Translations under genes and position numbers: made by a program
Assembly (NCBI GenBank): GCA_016710985.1
Contig: JADJTX010000003.1
Coordinates: 62,001-126,000, forward strand
DNA: 64,000 bases
Source of the DNA: Ignavibacteria bacterium
GTDB taxonomy: Bacteria > Bacteroidota > Ignavibacteria > Tepidaquicellales > Tepidaquicellaceae
Direction: 5' to 3'
In this document: in pieces, positions 46,058 through 56,237 of the stretch
Layout of the letters: each line of letters opens with the position of its first letter
Numbering within the stretch: position 1 is the stretch's first letter
The notes under the pieces: generated by a model
Told to the model about the DNA's origin: nothing
Database searches by the model: none
Seen by the model: the letters and a program-made list of their open reading frames with translations, nothing else

Positions 46058-47448
46058 TTGAATAAAGTGGTAAAAATATTTTATTTGGTTGTAATTTTCT
46101 TAAATGCTTACAGCTTGATTTATTCTCAGACGGTAACATGGCAGAAAGAATATCCTGATTCAACAAGTATAGTATTTGACGGTTATTCGGCTGTTCAATT
46201 AGAAGATAATGGATACATTGTTGTATCAGATAGAGTTGTCGATGTCTTTGGAATTACTGCAATGAGATTAGATAAATTTGGAAATATAATCTGGAGAAAA
46301 TATTATGAAGGGCGGCGTCCAAGAACAATTGTGAAAACTAATGATGGAAATTTTTTGATTGGTGCAAATGTGTTAACAAAAATTAATATCGATGGGGCTA
46401 TGCTTTGGAGAAGACCTAATAGTCCTTCTTATAGAATTAATTTAGCTGACGATGGAGGATTCTATTTTTGTGCAGCATTTCCAGTGGGACCAATACAGTC
46501 AATTCCTTCAATTAAAAAATATAATTCTCTTGGATTTCTTGAATGGGAAAAGATATATTCCGACGAAATCTACAGAGGAGGATTTAGTAATTGCTTAATA
46601 GATAAAAGTAAAAATTTAGTCCTGATAGGAAGTTTCCCCAACAGATACTATTTATTATTATCCTTTTATCATGAAAACAGATGCATTAGGGAATATAATC
46701 TGGCTCCAAAAATACGAATATGATTCTTTGAAAACTTTTTATTTAACTAATATTATTGAGAATGTTCAAAATAATTATATGGTAAGTGGAAGCGACGCTC
46801 TTTGTTATATTGTTAAATTTAACTCGACCGGTAACTGGATTTCAGTTAAATATTACGAATCTTCTTACAAATATCCCGGAAGTTTCGAATCACTTACTAA
46901 AACAATAGATAATGGTATGGCACTCACAGGGTTTTTAAACATTGATTCTTCATACTATGTAAGACTTTTAAAACAGATTTTGATGGAAATCCAGAGTGGA
47001 CAAAATTATACGGTATTGGTCAGATTGCTTCGGGAAGATTCGTTAGTCAAACAAACGATAGCGGATTTATAATTACAGGAAGAAGAGATACTTTTATCCG
47101 CGCACAGGTTTATGTTATAAAAACCGATGTTGATGGAAACACAAGCCCTTGGGTAAATATTGAATTTGTTTCTGAAATCATTCCGGAGAGTTTCAAGTTA
47201 TATCAAAATTATCCAAATCCGTTCAATCCGGTCACAACTATTTCGTATTCATTACCAAAGTCAGAAATTGTAAAGATCAAAATTTATGATGTAGCGGGGA
47301 AAGAGATTTTATTGTTTGTTAATGAAGCAAAAGATGCCGGGGTATATGAGATACAATTTGACGGAAGTAATTTAGCGAGTGGCATATATTTTTATAAGAT
47401 TGAAGCCGAAGCTTTATTTCTACGAGAAGAATGGTTTTGATAAAATAA
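46058..47448 (+). pseudogene. T9SS-secreted protein, broken by three frameshifts
   Basis: From a TTG at 46058 a signal peptide (ending LIYSQ) opens a protein with repeats of the type AMRLDKFGNIIWRKYYEG and MKTDALGNIIWLQKYEYD, as in secreted quinoprotein- or WD-like beta-propeller proteins. The frame shifts near 46666, again near 46970 (an ACTTTTAAAACAG stretch) and near 47412. The last part contains FKLYQNYPNPFNPVTTISYS and, after the final shift, FISTRRMVLIK, a normal T9SS end. Corrected length is about 460 residues. It sits between the two 21-bp arrays. Either a decaying gene or indel errors. Confidence 0.75.
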
Positions 47449-47592
47449 GAGTATCCTGAGGAAATTAATCAGTAAAGTAACATTTCTAAAAATTGATTTT
47501 TTTTCTAAAAAAAGGAGTTTTCTAATTTTCCCGTGATAATCGGGACATACATCCAAATTCCCGGTGATAAAAATTACATTTCTGTATCACTC

Positions 47593-47985
47593 GGACATAC
47601 GCCTGAGTTCCACAGACATACGCCTGAGTTCCTCAGGAATACGACTGAGTTCCTCAGGAATACGACTGAGTTCCTCAGGAATACGACTGAGTTCCTCAGG
47701 AATACGACTGAGTTCCTCAGGAATACGACTGAGTTCCTCAGGAATACGATTGAGTTCCTCAGGAATACGACTGAGTTCCTCAGGAATACGACTGAGTTCC
47801 TCAGGAATACGACTGAGTTCCTCAGGAATACGACTGAGTTCCTCGGGAATACGACTGAGTTCCTCAGGAATACGACTGAGTTCCTCAGGAATACGACTGA
47901 GTTCCTCGGGAATACGACTGAGTTCCACAGGAATACGACTGAGTACCACAGATGTACGACTGAGTGACACAGATGTACGACTGAG
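47593..47985 (+). repeat. 21-bp tandem array B (about eighteen copies)
   Basis: About eighteen 21-bp units built on GAATACGACTGAGTTCCTC. Adjacent copies create the 11-bp palindrome TTCCTCAGGAA. The first two and last three copies diverge (CATACGCC, ATGTACGACTGAGTGACACA), which marks array edges. All four usable frames remain open over 350 bp or more because the unit lacks stops. No start, ribosome site or domain supports a gene. The unit is unrelated in sequence to array A but has the same length. 47449-47592 and 47986-48169 hold nothing else clear. Confidence 0.92.
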
Positions 47986-48169
47986 GGGAGCAAGGATACA
48001 AATAAGGGTTGCAGTGATAGGACTGAAAGTATCAGTGATACAGCTAAGTGAAGAAGTAATGAGTTCGGCTTCTCCGGATACATCTCAGAAGTCACCTGAG
48101 TCAAATCAATCAGAAACATTTTCTAACCCGGTATTCACATTTCTGTTTCTGTGAAGACCACAAAATAAA

Positions 48170-48198
48170 ACACCGGCAATAAAATTAACTGCCGGTGT
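48170..48198 (-). terminator. Rho-independent terminator
   Basis: ACACCGGCA and TGCCGGTGT arms around an 11-base loop. On the minus strand a TTTTATTTTG tract follows, downstream of the T9SS gene 48224-49089. Confidence 0.85.
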
Positions 48199-48223
48199 AG
48201 TATTTAATTCTTTTGAATAAATT

Positions 48224-49089
48224 TTATTTGATCAGCGCCATCTTGCGTGTTTGAATAAATGATCCTGCCTGAACCCTGAAGAAATAAATTCCGCTGGCAA
48301 ACTGAGCGCCGTTCCATTTATAACTGTAACTGCCCGGCTCTAATTTTTCATTCACCAATACCGATACTTCCCTTCCCGTAATATCATAAACGGATAATTT
48401 AACATCCGACAGATTAGGGATATCAAATTTAATGCTCGTTTCCGGATTGAACGGGTTAGGATAGTTTTGTAATAAAGCATATTCTTTCGGGATCACGCTT
48501 CCTGATTCTTTTCCGCCTGAGAGTGATTTTTCGTTTGCGGCTGAAGTTCCGACGATTGTAATTTCCTTTATCTTACCGTCTTCTAAGGTACTGACCTTTG
48601 TATATGGATCTTCAGGTCCTGTTCTTAATTTCAGATCTAAAGGAACTTCTGCAAATGATTTTACCGAAGTCTGAAGTCTTACTTTAGCTATCACAGTACC
48701 AGGAGATCTTGAGGATATTACCGGAAGTTCTTCCATCGAAGGGATTGGATTTACCGCCATCCTTAAAATGTTTTTCGCTATAGATGCGTTTGTCGGTACT
48801 GATCCTGAGGCAGATCTGAACCTATGATTGAAAAAGTGAGATTGCCTCCGTTTGCTATGTCTGAATTAAAGTCCATGAAATACTGACCCAGGACATAACC
48901 AAATTCTGATTCACCGGGATTTGTATGAAGTAAGCAAATGTCAAACTCGTAAATATTGGGTGAGGTCTTTGTTAAATTCTGAATTGAAAGATTGTATGTC
49001 GGATCCTTTGCGAAACTGAAGCTGAATGCAATCACAGTTATTAAAACTGCAAATGCTGATCTTGAAATGAGATTCTTCATTTTGAACAC
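48224..49089 (-). CDS. Secreted protein with T9SS C-terminal sorting domain, one frame break
   Basis: Two frames join at about 48812 into roughly 288 residues. The first (48778-49089) gives a signal peptide (about 1-28) and a beta-rich domain, FGYVLGQYFMDFNSDIANGG. The second (48224-48760 and a little upstream) continues SVPTNASIAKNILRMAVNPI to a T9SS domain, YALLQNYPNPFNPETSIKFD, ending TRKMALIK. The middle domain matches the protein at 5769-6620 (IANGG, SIIGSDLP against RIIGTGLP), so the two are dispersed paralogues. Function unknown. Confidence 0.82.
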
Positions 49090-49443
49090 TCCGTTATTTA
49101 AATTAATGAATAACTTTGATTTTATTTGAAAGATGCTAAGAGGTTTGAGTCTTTGATGGTTTACTATAATAATAAATTATGAATTATTATATACATAAAT
49201 TGAAACTCGTTAAAAAATCTCTTGGTATCAATTACCCTGCCATAGCAAAGTTTTCTTAACAGTGGTAACAAAGGTTTTCAATAACAAACGTTTTGAAGAA
49301 TGTGCACACGCGTGAATATCTTCGAAGTGGTAGTATTAAAATTCAATTTTGACGATCAATATTGAAACCGGGCTGCCCGAATACATTTTTCAGACAGCCC
49401 GGTTAGAAGTGCCGGAATTTTTTATTTTGCTTTTTGAACTTAC
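49090..49443. other. Gene-free stretch with a GC-rich hairpin
   Basis: The only clear feature is AACCGGGCTG at 49366-49375 pairing with CAGCCCGGTT at 49395-49404, just past the end of the gene at 49444-50752. It has no long T tract on the minus strand but could still end transcription. Nothing coding was found in the rest. Confidence 0.6.
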
Positions 49444-50752
49444 TTACTTATATCTGCCTTTATCTACAGCGCTGTTTTTAGAATTCTCATAATTCTCTTC
49501 TGTCTCATTCCCCGTTTCATTTATATTGTTTTGTTCAATTTCCCGCTTTCCCTGATCAGCATTCTGCTTTTCGGAGCCTGTGCTGACCGGGTTTTCACCT
49601 GAAGGAACGGTAGTATTCGGATAACCATTGTTAAAGTCATTTTCCAGCCTGCTTCCATTTGGCTTCTTTGCCGGTGCTTTGGGTTTACTACCCCGGGTAT
49701 TCTTTTTTGTTTCTTTAGTTTTTGAATTACTGTCTTTTGTCTTCGTAACCGGTATCTTTATTTTTGTATTATCATCTCCCGACTTTGTTACCTGTGATTT
49801 TGTATTTGGGTTGTCATCCTTTGTTTTGGTGACAGGCGCTTTCTTTGTTAAGGTATTATTTTTGATCTCTGTATCAGACACAACCTCACTCTTAACCTGT
49901 ACTAATTGCTTTCCGTCTGACTTTGTAACTGATACCTGTTTCGGAGTAATATTTTCACCCGATTCATTTGAAATATCCTTCACATCCGGTCCGTTATATT
50001 TTATTTTCGGACCTGACGGATTCGTATAAACTGCAGTTTTAACTCTTTCTGAATTTTTCAATAAATCCGCATTATCACCGGCGCTTACTATTGTTGTATT
50101 ATCTATCTTCTTCGTAAAATCTTTTGTTAACAAACACCCAGTTGCGGGGAACTGAAGTAAATAGTCTGTTAGTACAAATTCGATTTCCCGCACCTCTCCA
50201 GTAAACTCTTGGACATGTCGGATACCAGCCCGCATAATTATTACAATTCCTCCATGTCACCCAGTTAGGAGCCCAGACATTTCCGGGAAACCATATCCAC
50301 CCGTGAAAATTACTGAAATACCATCTGCCGTAATTATATGGACCCCATCCCCAGCTGTAATATGAATTCCATATCCAGCCGTAGCTTGTAAAAACCCAGC
50401 TCCCGTTATAATATGGATTCCAGTATGAATTGATTCCATAAGGTCGCCAGACATAAACTATTTCATTTTCCTCCTCATAATCAAAATCCAGATCCTCTTC
50501 TTCAATATTGTCAAGATCCCGGATCAGATCAGATTTTTTCGCCTTTACCCACTCTCCGTCTTTTGAAAGACTGTCAAATTGCTTTTTATATACTTCGTTT
50601 GAATCAAGCAGATTTTCTCCGTAATCTATAGTGTCAATCATCGGTACATCCGCTTCATCAACCGAAGTATCCTGTGAACTTGCATTTGTGTTGAAGATCA
50701 GAGCTGCCATAATAAAGTACAGCAACCGGAATAACTTTTTTTTGATTTTCAT
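49444..50752 (-). CDS. DUF6600/YXRP-like envelope protein, one frame break
   Basis: Two overlapping frames form one protein of about 435 residues. The first (50099-50752) has a signal peptide (MKIKKKLFRLLYFIMAALIF), an acidic stretch, and a Trp/Tyr-rich domain. That domain has WRPYGINSYWNPYYNGSW, GWGPYNYGRWYFSNFHGWIW and WAPNWVTWRNCNNYAGWYP, the pattern of DUF6600/YXWGXW-type envelope proteins. Near 50117, in a TTTT run, the frame moves into TKKIDNTTIVSAGDNADLLK and a basic, Lys/Thr/Asn-rich tail (49444 to about 50115) with repeated VTKTKD words. Expected in the periplasm or outer membrane. Function unknown. Confidence 0.75.
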
Positions 50753-51559
50753 AGAATGTCTCCTGTATTAAAGTTTATAATACCTGTTTGGTTTACCGTT
50801 TGCAGACAACTGATTTTAGAATTTAGTTTAACGCAATATTTAACTCAATATTTAACTCAACATCTAACTCAATGGAAGAGAAATGAGCGCTCTCAATTTA
50901 AATTTAAGATTGATTATAATCTTTCTAAACAACTTTAAAACTTGCTTTCATGGAGGTCATATAATTTACTTCCAAAAAATATTTTCACACAGATTACACG
51001 GATTTTCTCAGATACAATCTTAAACAGTTAACAAAGTGGTTCAAAATTATTTAAAAGAATAATTCAAGATTACATCTGTGAACATCTGTGTAATCTGTGA
51101 GAGACCAAATAATCGCCAGCCAGAAAAGAGGTATTAAATTTTAAGTATTAATTATTTTGAACCGGAACGAAATTAAAAATCAAATCTCAATTACAAAAGT
51201 TGTCCTGCCTTTTACAACGTTCTTTTTCGGCTCCGTGTTCTATTTTTGTACAATGTATCACTGCTGTCCAATGTTTTTGAGACTGAATTAACCGTTTGAT
51301 AAGATTTTGGCTTTTACCACTATTATTGCGACCAAATAATTTTATATTTTAAATTAGTTTTTGTTTGTTTTTTAAAAATTGAATAACATTAAAATTCAAT
51401 CTGTTTTGATAATATTTTTTAATTCGTGATCATTCGTGAAATTCGTGGCAAGCTTTTTCTTTATTTTGGACGGATGTGTAATGTTATCTGAATCACGTTA
51501 TTATATTCATTAGAATCTTTTCTTTAAATTGAGTAATTTATAAAAAATAATAAATATTA
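50753..51559. repeat. Gene-free stretch with three repeat families
   Basis: About 50830-50875 holds three CAATATTTAACT-type 12-bp units. About 50985-51105 is a CACAGATTACACGGATTTTC inverted repeat, with the complement near 51075-51100. About 51360-51480 ends in TTCGTGATCATTCGTGAAAT and TTCGTGGCAAGC, the CACGAATTTCACGAATGATC family in reverse. Its flank AAAAATTGAATAACATTAAA recurs inverted near 60735-60765. No gene is supported here. Confidence 0.75.
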
Positions 51560-52262
51560 ATGAAAGAAAATTTAATTTACGAAGGTAAAGCCAAAAAAAA
51601 TTTTTTCTACCGATAACCCGGATATTTTTTTACAGAAATTCAAAGATGATGCAACTGCTTTCAACGGTCTTAAGAAAGACAAGATAGCTCATAAAGGTGA
51701 GCTTAACAATCAGATCTCATCAAAAATTTTCGAATACCTTAAGCGAAACAGCATTCCGACACACTTCATTAAAATGGTTTCTGATACGGAAATGCTTGTG
51801 AATAAAGTTAATATAATAAAAGTCGAAGTTGTCTGCAGAAATATAGCCGCCGGCAGTCTTGTGAAAAAATTCGGATTTACCGAAGGAGAAAAACTCGGGA
51901 CTCCCATTGTCGAATATTACCTGAAATCAGATGAACTCGGTGACCCTCTTTTTACTGAAGACCATATCTTTGCGCTCGGTCTTGCGAATAAATATGACAT
52001 GGACATAATAAAAAAAATGACTCTCCGGATCAACGATCTGCTCGGGAAATTTTTTATAGAAAAGGGAATTAAGCTTGTTGATTTCAAACTTGAATTCGGA
52101 AAAGATAAGAACGGTAACATTATTCTTGCTGATGAGATATCGCCTGATACCTGCCGGCTGTGGGATTCCGAAACAAACAAGAAACTGGACAAAGACAGGT
52201 TCAGATTTGATCTTGGTGAAGTCGAAGAAGCTTATCTTGAAATTAAAAACAGAATAGTCTGA
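51560..52262 (+). CDS. purC: Phosphoribosylaminoimidazole-succinocarboxamide synthase (PurC), one frame break
   Basis: The ATG at 51560 begins KENLIYEGKAKK, the ATP-binding start of SAICAR synthetase. A shift in the long A/T run near 51600 is needed to reach FSTDNPDIFLQKFKDDATAF. The later frame continues with GELNNQISSKIFEYL, VEVVCRNIAAGSLVKKFG, KLVDFKLEFGKD, and ADEISPDTCRLWD. Corrected length is about 234 residues, typical of the short bacterial enzyme of purine synthesis. Since purC is a core gene, an indel error at this homopolymer is the simplest reading. Its TGA overlaps the next ATG. Confidence 0.9.
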
Positions 52263-52933
52263 TGCGTCTTACACATTACGGAAAAGATGTCCTTATAAAA
52301 GTTTTTATTGTCGGAATAATATTCAGCATGCTGTCGATTTTCATTCACAATGTTTTTTTTAAATTTTTATTTGCCGGTTTAACTATTTTTTTCTGGCTGT
52401 TTTCATTATACTTTTTTCGCGACCCGGAGAGAACACTGCCGCAGGACTATAAGGAAAATCAAATCATTTCTCCCGGAGACGGGAAGATCGTAGTCATCGA
52501 AGACGTGATCAATAAGGAAAAAAATTTATTCGAAAAAGATGAACCATTGAAACAGATCAGTATCTTTCTTTCACCTTTGAATGTACACGTAAACAGAATA
52601 CCAATGAACGGCATAGTTAAATATCTTAAATACATTAACGGTGAATATCTTGTTGCGTTTAATCATAAGGCTTCAGAAAAGAATGAAAGGTCAGAAATAG
52701 GGATCGTGAATGAAGCCTCAAATCAAAAGGTCTTATTCAAACAGATAGCCGGATTCGTTGCAAGAAGAATAGTGTATGATCTTAATGAGGGCAGTAAAGT
52801 AAAAGCCGGAGAAAGATTCGGAATGATAAAATTCGGATCGAGAGTTGACATACTTGTTAAAAGAGAATCAAAGATCCTGGTCAGTATTGACGAAATGGTA
52901 ACAGGCGGTGAAACAATAATTGCAGAATTATAA
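52262..52933 (+). CDS. psd: Phosphatidylserine decarboxylase
   Basis: 223 residues of the short, archaeal-type family. Two hydrophobic segments near the N-terminus (about 12-48) anchor it to the membrane. The catalytic parts include ISPGDGKIVVIEDV, FLSPLNVHVNRIPMNG and the self-cleavage site GMIKFGSRVDI, where the Gly-Ser bond yields the pyruvoyl group. It converts phosphatidylserine to phosphatidylethanolamine. The gene overlaps purC by one base and is directly abutted by pssA, so substrate and product enzymes are co-made. Confidence 0.94.
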   Translation: MRLTHYGKDVLIKVFIVGIIFSMLSIFIHNVFFKFLFAGLTIFFWLFSLYFFRDPERTLPQDYKENQIISPGDGKIVVIEDVINKEKNLFEKDEPLKQISIFLSPLNVHVNRIPMNGIVKYLKYINGEYLVAFNHKASEKNERSEIGIVNEASNQKVLFKQIAGFVARRIVYDLNEGSKVKAGERFGMIKFGSRVDILVKRESKILVSIDEMVTGGETIIAEL

Positions 52934-53695
52934 ATGTTCATATCAAGAAAATTCATACCGAGCTTATTTACAATACTGAATGCATTTTGCGGATTCATGT
53001 CAATAATCTATTCCGCTAAAGGTAATTTCACGGAAGCAAGCCTTCTGATTGTATTTGCTTCTTTTTTTGATGCGATAGACGGACTTGCTGCCAGGCTTAC
53101 AAATTCATCAAGCACTTTCGGAGTTGAGCTGGATTCCCTTTCGGATGTCATTTCCTTCGGAGTTGCTCCTTCATTTCTGATTTACAGCATATACTTAAAT
53201 GAACTGGGAGACATCGGAGTTGTCCTTTCTTCCTTAATAATGGTATTTGCCGCGCTTCGTCTGGCTAGATTCAATGTGCAGCTTGTCGGTTTTGATAAGG
53301 ATAAATTCAACGGACTGCCTGCGCCAATGGCTACCATTACAATTTGCACTTACATATTATTTTATCATAATAAAATTTTATCCGGACCGGTAAGCGAAGC
53401 AGTCATAATAATTCTGTCTATTGCTCTTCCTCTTTTAATGGTAAGCAGGATCAAATACGATTCTCTTCCAAAGCCGTCTTTATATGCCATAAAGAAAAAT
53501 CCTATAGTATTTGTAATTCTTTTCATAGCAATTATTCTCACCATAGCCACGGATGGCGAAGGTTCTTTTTCATTCTGTCTGTTTTATATTTTTACGGGGA
53601 TAATAATCAGCCTGAAGAATCTGATCTTCAAAAAACAAAAACCGGTTGAAGATGAACTGAATCACGATCAGCTTAAATTGAAAGAAACGAAATAG
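52934..53695 (+). CDS. pssA: CDP-diacylglycerol-serine O-phosphatidyltransferase
   Basis: 253 residues with several membrane helices. The CDP-alcohol phosphatidyltransferase motif DAIDGLAARLTNSSSTFGVE, followed by LDSLSD, matches D-x2-D-G-x2-A-R-x8-G-x3-D-x3-D at about 52-75. It makes phosphatidylserine from CDP-diacylglycerol and serine, feeding the Psd enzyme encoded just upstream. The start codon follows the psd stop with no gap. The C-terminus is a charged tail (about 235-253). Confidence 0.94.
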   Translation: MFISRKFIPSLFTILNAFCGFMSIIYSAKGNFTEASLLIVFASFFDAIDGLAARLTNSSSTFGVELDSLSDVISFGVAPSFLIYSIYLNELGDIGVVLSSLIMVFAALRLARFNVQLVGFDKDKFNGLPAPMATITICTYILFYHNKILSGPVSEAVIIILSIALPLLMVSRIKYDSLPKPSLYAIKKNPIVFVILFIAIILTIATDGEGSFSFCLFYIFTGIIISLKNLIFKKQKPVEDELNHDQLKLKETK

Positions 53696-54005
53696 TTTTT
53701 ATTCCCTCTGCAGACATCCGCCCAAAATAAAGATAAAGCCTGTCACAAATTTCACGAATGATCACAAATTAAAAAAATATTATCACTGATTATAAATAGA
53801 ATTATTTATATTTATTCTTTAGTTATGAAATAGCGGACAGACGGTTACAACTTTGAGTTTTAGCGGTAGTAATGTGAAACATATTTCTGATGATAAACAA
53901 ATGCAGGTGGTTGCTTAAAATGATTTCTAAATTTAAATCCGTTAATTTCCGGCGGATCCGTGCCATCTGCGTTCACAGTTTTAGCGAACAAAGTTTCTAA
54001 ACCTG
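53696..54005. repeat. Gene-free stretch with a CACGAATTTCACGAATGATC family copy
   Basis: About 53719-53815 reads CATCCGCCCAAAATAAAGAT, then CACAAATTTCACGAATGATC, ATTAAAAAAATATTATCACT and an AAATAGAATT tail. It resembles 60540-60625 over its length in the same orientation. No gene is supported in this stretch. Confidence 0.75.
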
Positions 54006-55181
54006 TTAATTCTCATCCTTAATTTTCACTATAGACTTAAGGCTCTCAGCAAAATAATCAATCTCTTCTGTATTATTTTTTCTTCCGAAAGAAATTCTCA
54101 CCGAACCTAATGCCGATTTTTTATCTCTTCCGAGTTCTGTCAGAACGTGAGACGGCTTGTGTGTCCCGGCTGTGCAGGCGGAACCTCCGGAGACTGCGAT
54201 GCCTTTCAAATCGAGTTGTATCAATATCATCTCTTCATCAAATGATAATTTTTCAGTATCAAAGGAAATGTTTACTATATTAGGCAAAGAATTCTCTTCA
54301 GATGAATTGAAAAAAACAGACTCACCGAAAATTCCTTTTATTTTTCCTGTCGTATATTTTTTTAATTTATCATAATGCCTGACATCATTATCAAAACCGG
54401 ACTGAAGCATCTCAACAGCTTTCTTAAAACCCGCTATGGCAGCAATGTTCTCTGTTCCGCCGCGCATATCCCTTTCCTGCATTCCCCCGTGAATGAATTT
54501 TTCCACCGGCGTCTTATCTTTAATATACAGCGCTGCGATTCCTTTCGGTCCGTAAATTTTGTGCGCTGAGAGTGTCGCAAGATTTATATTTAAATCCTTA
54601 ACATTGAATTCAGTTTTACCTATGCTCTGAACAGAATCCGTATGAACAAATATCTTATGCTCTGCGGCTGTTTCAGCTATCTTTTGAATGTCGTTTACAA
54701 TTCCGATCTCGTTGTTGGAATGCATTACAGAGATGAGGAAAGTTTCGGGCTTTATTGCTGATGTAACATCCGTCAGAGATATTTTCCCTTTGCTGTCAGG
54801 CTTAAGATAAGTTACTTCAAAGCCGAATTTTTTCTCTAGATATTTCGTTGTATCGAGAACCGCAGAGTGCTCAATTGATGATGTGATAATATGATTTTTA
54901 CCGGTATTTAAGAATCTGTATGCAAGTCCTTTTAATGCAAAATTGTTTGATTCGGTACCGCTGCTGGTAAAAAATATTTCTTTGGAGTTAGCACCTAAGA
55001 AAGATGCAACTGCATCCCGCGCATCTTCGAGTAATACTTTTGCTGATTTTCCGAATGAATGAATGGAAGAAGAGTTGCCGTAATCCTCCTTAAGGTATGG
55101 CATCATTGCTTCAAGCACCTGATCATCAATTCTTGTCGTAGCTGCATTGTCAAAATAAATTCTATTCAACTTTGTATTCAT
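54006..55181 (-). CDS. Cysteine desulfurase (NifS/IscS-like)
   Basis: About 391 residues from the ATG at 55181 (MNTKLNRIYFDNAATT). An upstream in-frame start adds 15 unlikely residues. The PLP-binding parts are SGTESNNFALKG, SSIEHSAVLD, and the Lys motif LATLSAHKIYGPKGIAALY. The catalytic Cys loop is SGGSACTAGTHKPSHVL, the short type. It takes sulfur from cysteine for iron-sulfur clusters or thiolated tRNA. No scaffold gene (iscU/sufU) or regulator is adjacent, so the specific pathway is not clear. Confidence 0.94.
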   Translation of the reverse strand: MNTKLNRIYFDNAATTRIDDQVLEAMMPYLKEDYGNSSSIHSFGKSAKVLLEDARDAVASFLGANSKEIFFTSSGTESNNFALKGLAYRFLNTGKNHIITSSIEHSAVLDTTKYLEKKFGFEVTYLKPDSKGKISLTDVTSAIKPETFLISVMHSNNEIGIVNDIQKIAETAAEHKIFVHTDSVQSIGKTEFNVKDLNINLATLSAHKIYGPKGIAALYIKDKTPVEKFIHGGMQERDMRGGTENIAAIAGFKKAVEMLQSGFDNDVRHYDKLKKYTTGKIKGIFGESVFFNSSEENSLPNIVNISFDTEKLSFDEEMILIQLDLKGIAVSGGSACTAGTHKPSHVLTELGRDKKSALGSVRISFGRKNNTEEIDYFAESLKSIVKIKDEN

Positions 55182-55688
55182 TGCTGTCCAAAATGTTTTT
55201 TTAAAATTGTATAAAAATAAATACAATATGTTTTGATAAAATTTTCAGAGTAATAGCAGGTCTTTTTAGCTCAACTCTCAGATTCGTCTTAATATAATAC
55301 TTATTTTGTTTAAAATATTATTATGTTCTACTTAAAATTTGTAATAATATTAATTCGTGCTCATTCGTGAAAATTCGTGGCAAGCTTTTTCTTTATTCTT
55401 CCAAAACGATAAAATTCCTAATATAAAAATTTATTTTTTGAACGTCAATCTCTCACAGATAACACTGATTCTCACGGATAAAATATAAATTGTATCTGAG
55501 AAAATCCGTGTTATCTGTGAGAAAATTACACGGGGGTATATTTCAGCTGGAAATAATTTATCCCAAACTTAATCTATTTTCATAAACTTTCTTATCAAAT
55601 TCAAAAATTTTTGTCGGATGTGTTTTATATTCTGAATATTTTTTATTTAAATGTTACTTTTATTTTTTAATTTCATTATTTTCGTTTC
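55182..55688. repeat. Gene-free stretch with two repeat families
   Basis: About 55350-55400 reads TTCGTGCTCATTCGTGAAAA and TTCGTGGCAAGC, a reverse copy of the CACGAATTTCACGAATGATC family. About 55445-55525 reads TCTCACAGATAACACTGATT and ends with GTATCTGAGAAAATCCGTGT and TATCTGTGAGA, an inverted repeat. No coding sequence is supported. Confidence 0.75.
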
Positions 55689-56237
55689 GTGAAAATAAAT
55701 AAAGAAATTTTTTACATAGCGAACATAATTTCAATAGTCCGTATAGCTTTACTCATCCCTGTGTGTTATCTGATGCTTTTTGATTTTGAATCTGAAAATA
55801 CGTTAATAATAATTTTAGTTCTATGTATGTATTTTTCAGATCTGCTCGACGGATATCTGGCAAGAAAGCTAAATCAGGTTTCGGAATTCGGAAAGATCAT
55901 AGATCCTCTTGCGGATAAAATTTCGGTTATTGTGATCTCGCTCATACTGCTGTATCTTGGTAAGATCTCTCTTTGGTTTGTTCTGATTGTTGTTCTCCGG
56001 GATCTGTTAATACTGGGATTCGGGATATATCTAGATAAAAAAAAAGACATCCGCCTTATGTCAAATTACCCCGGCAAGATCGCAGTCTTCAGCATTGGCC
56101 TGATCATATTATTTGCTGTCATTAATAGTCCTGTTTCGCTGAAAATAAATGAGTACCTTTACTTTGTTTCACTTGCTCTGATCTTTTATTCATCATTTCT
56201 GTATTTCAAAAGATTTAATGAGACCGTCGGACAATGA
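55689..56237 (+). CDS. CDP-alcohol phosphatidyltransferase (PgsA-like)
   Basis: 182 residues with about four to five membrane helices. The family motif is SDLLDGYLARKLNQVSEFGK, then IIDPLADK, at about 50-77. This size and motif fit CDP-diacylglycerol-glycerol-3-phosphate phosphatidyltransferase, the first committed step to phosphatidylglycerol, but other polar-head transferases share the motif. The start is GTG at 55689, giving MKINKEIFYIANIISIVRIA. It overlaps the next gene (HU-like) by 4 bp, so the two are coupled. Confidence 0.9.
   Translation: MKINKEIFYIANIISIVRIALLIPVCYLMLFDFESENTLIIILVLCMYFSDLLDGYLARKLNQVSEFGKIIDPLADKISVIVISLILLYLGKISLWFVLIVVLRDLLILGFGIYLDKKKDIRLMSNYPGKIAVFSIGLIILFAVINSPVSLKINEYLYFVSLALIFYSSFLYFKRFNETVGQ

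Noticed and set aside
47533..48154. Open frames through array B in four frames
   Set aside because: Same reason as for array A. The flanking parts are short and resemble no protein.
49366..49404. Classic Rho-independent terminator
   Set aside because: The stem is strong but no T tract follows on the minus strand, so I list it only as a hairpin.
50753..50938. Plus-strand open frame with LTQYLTQYLTQ
   Set aside because: It is a translation of a 12-bp tandem repeat just upstream of a minus-strand gene.
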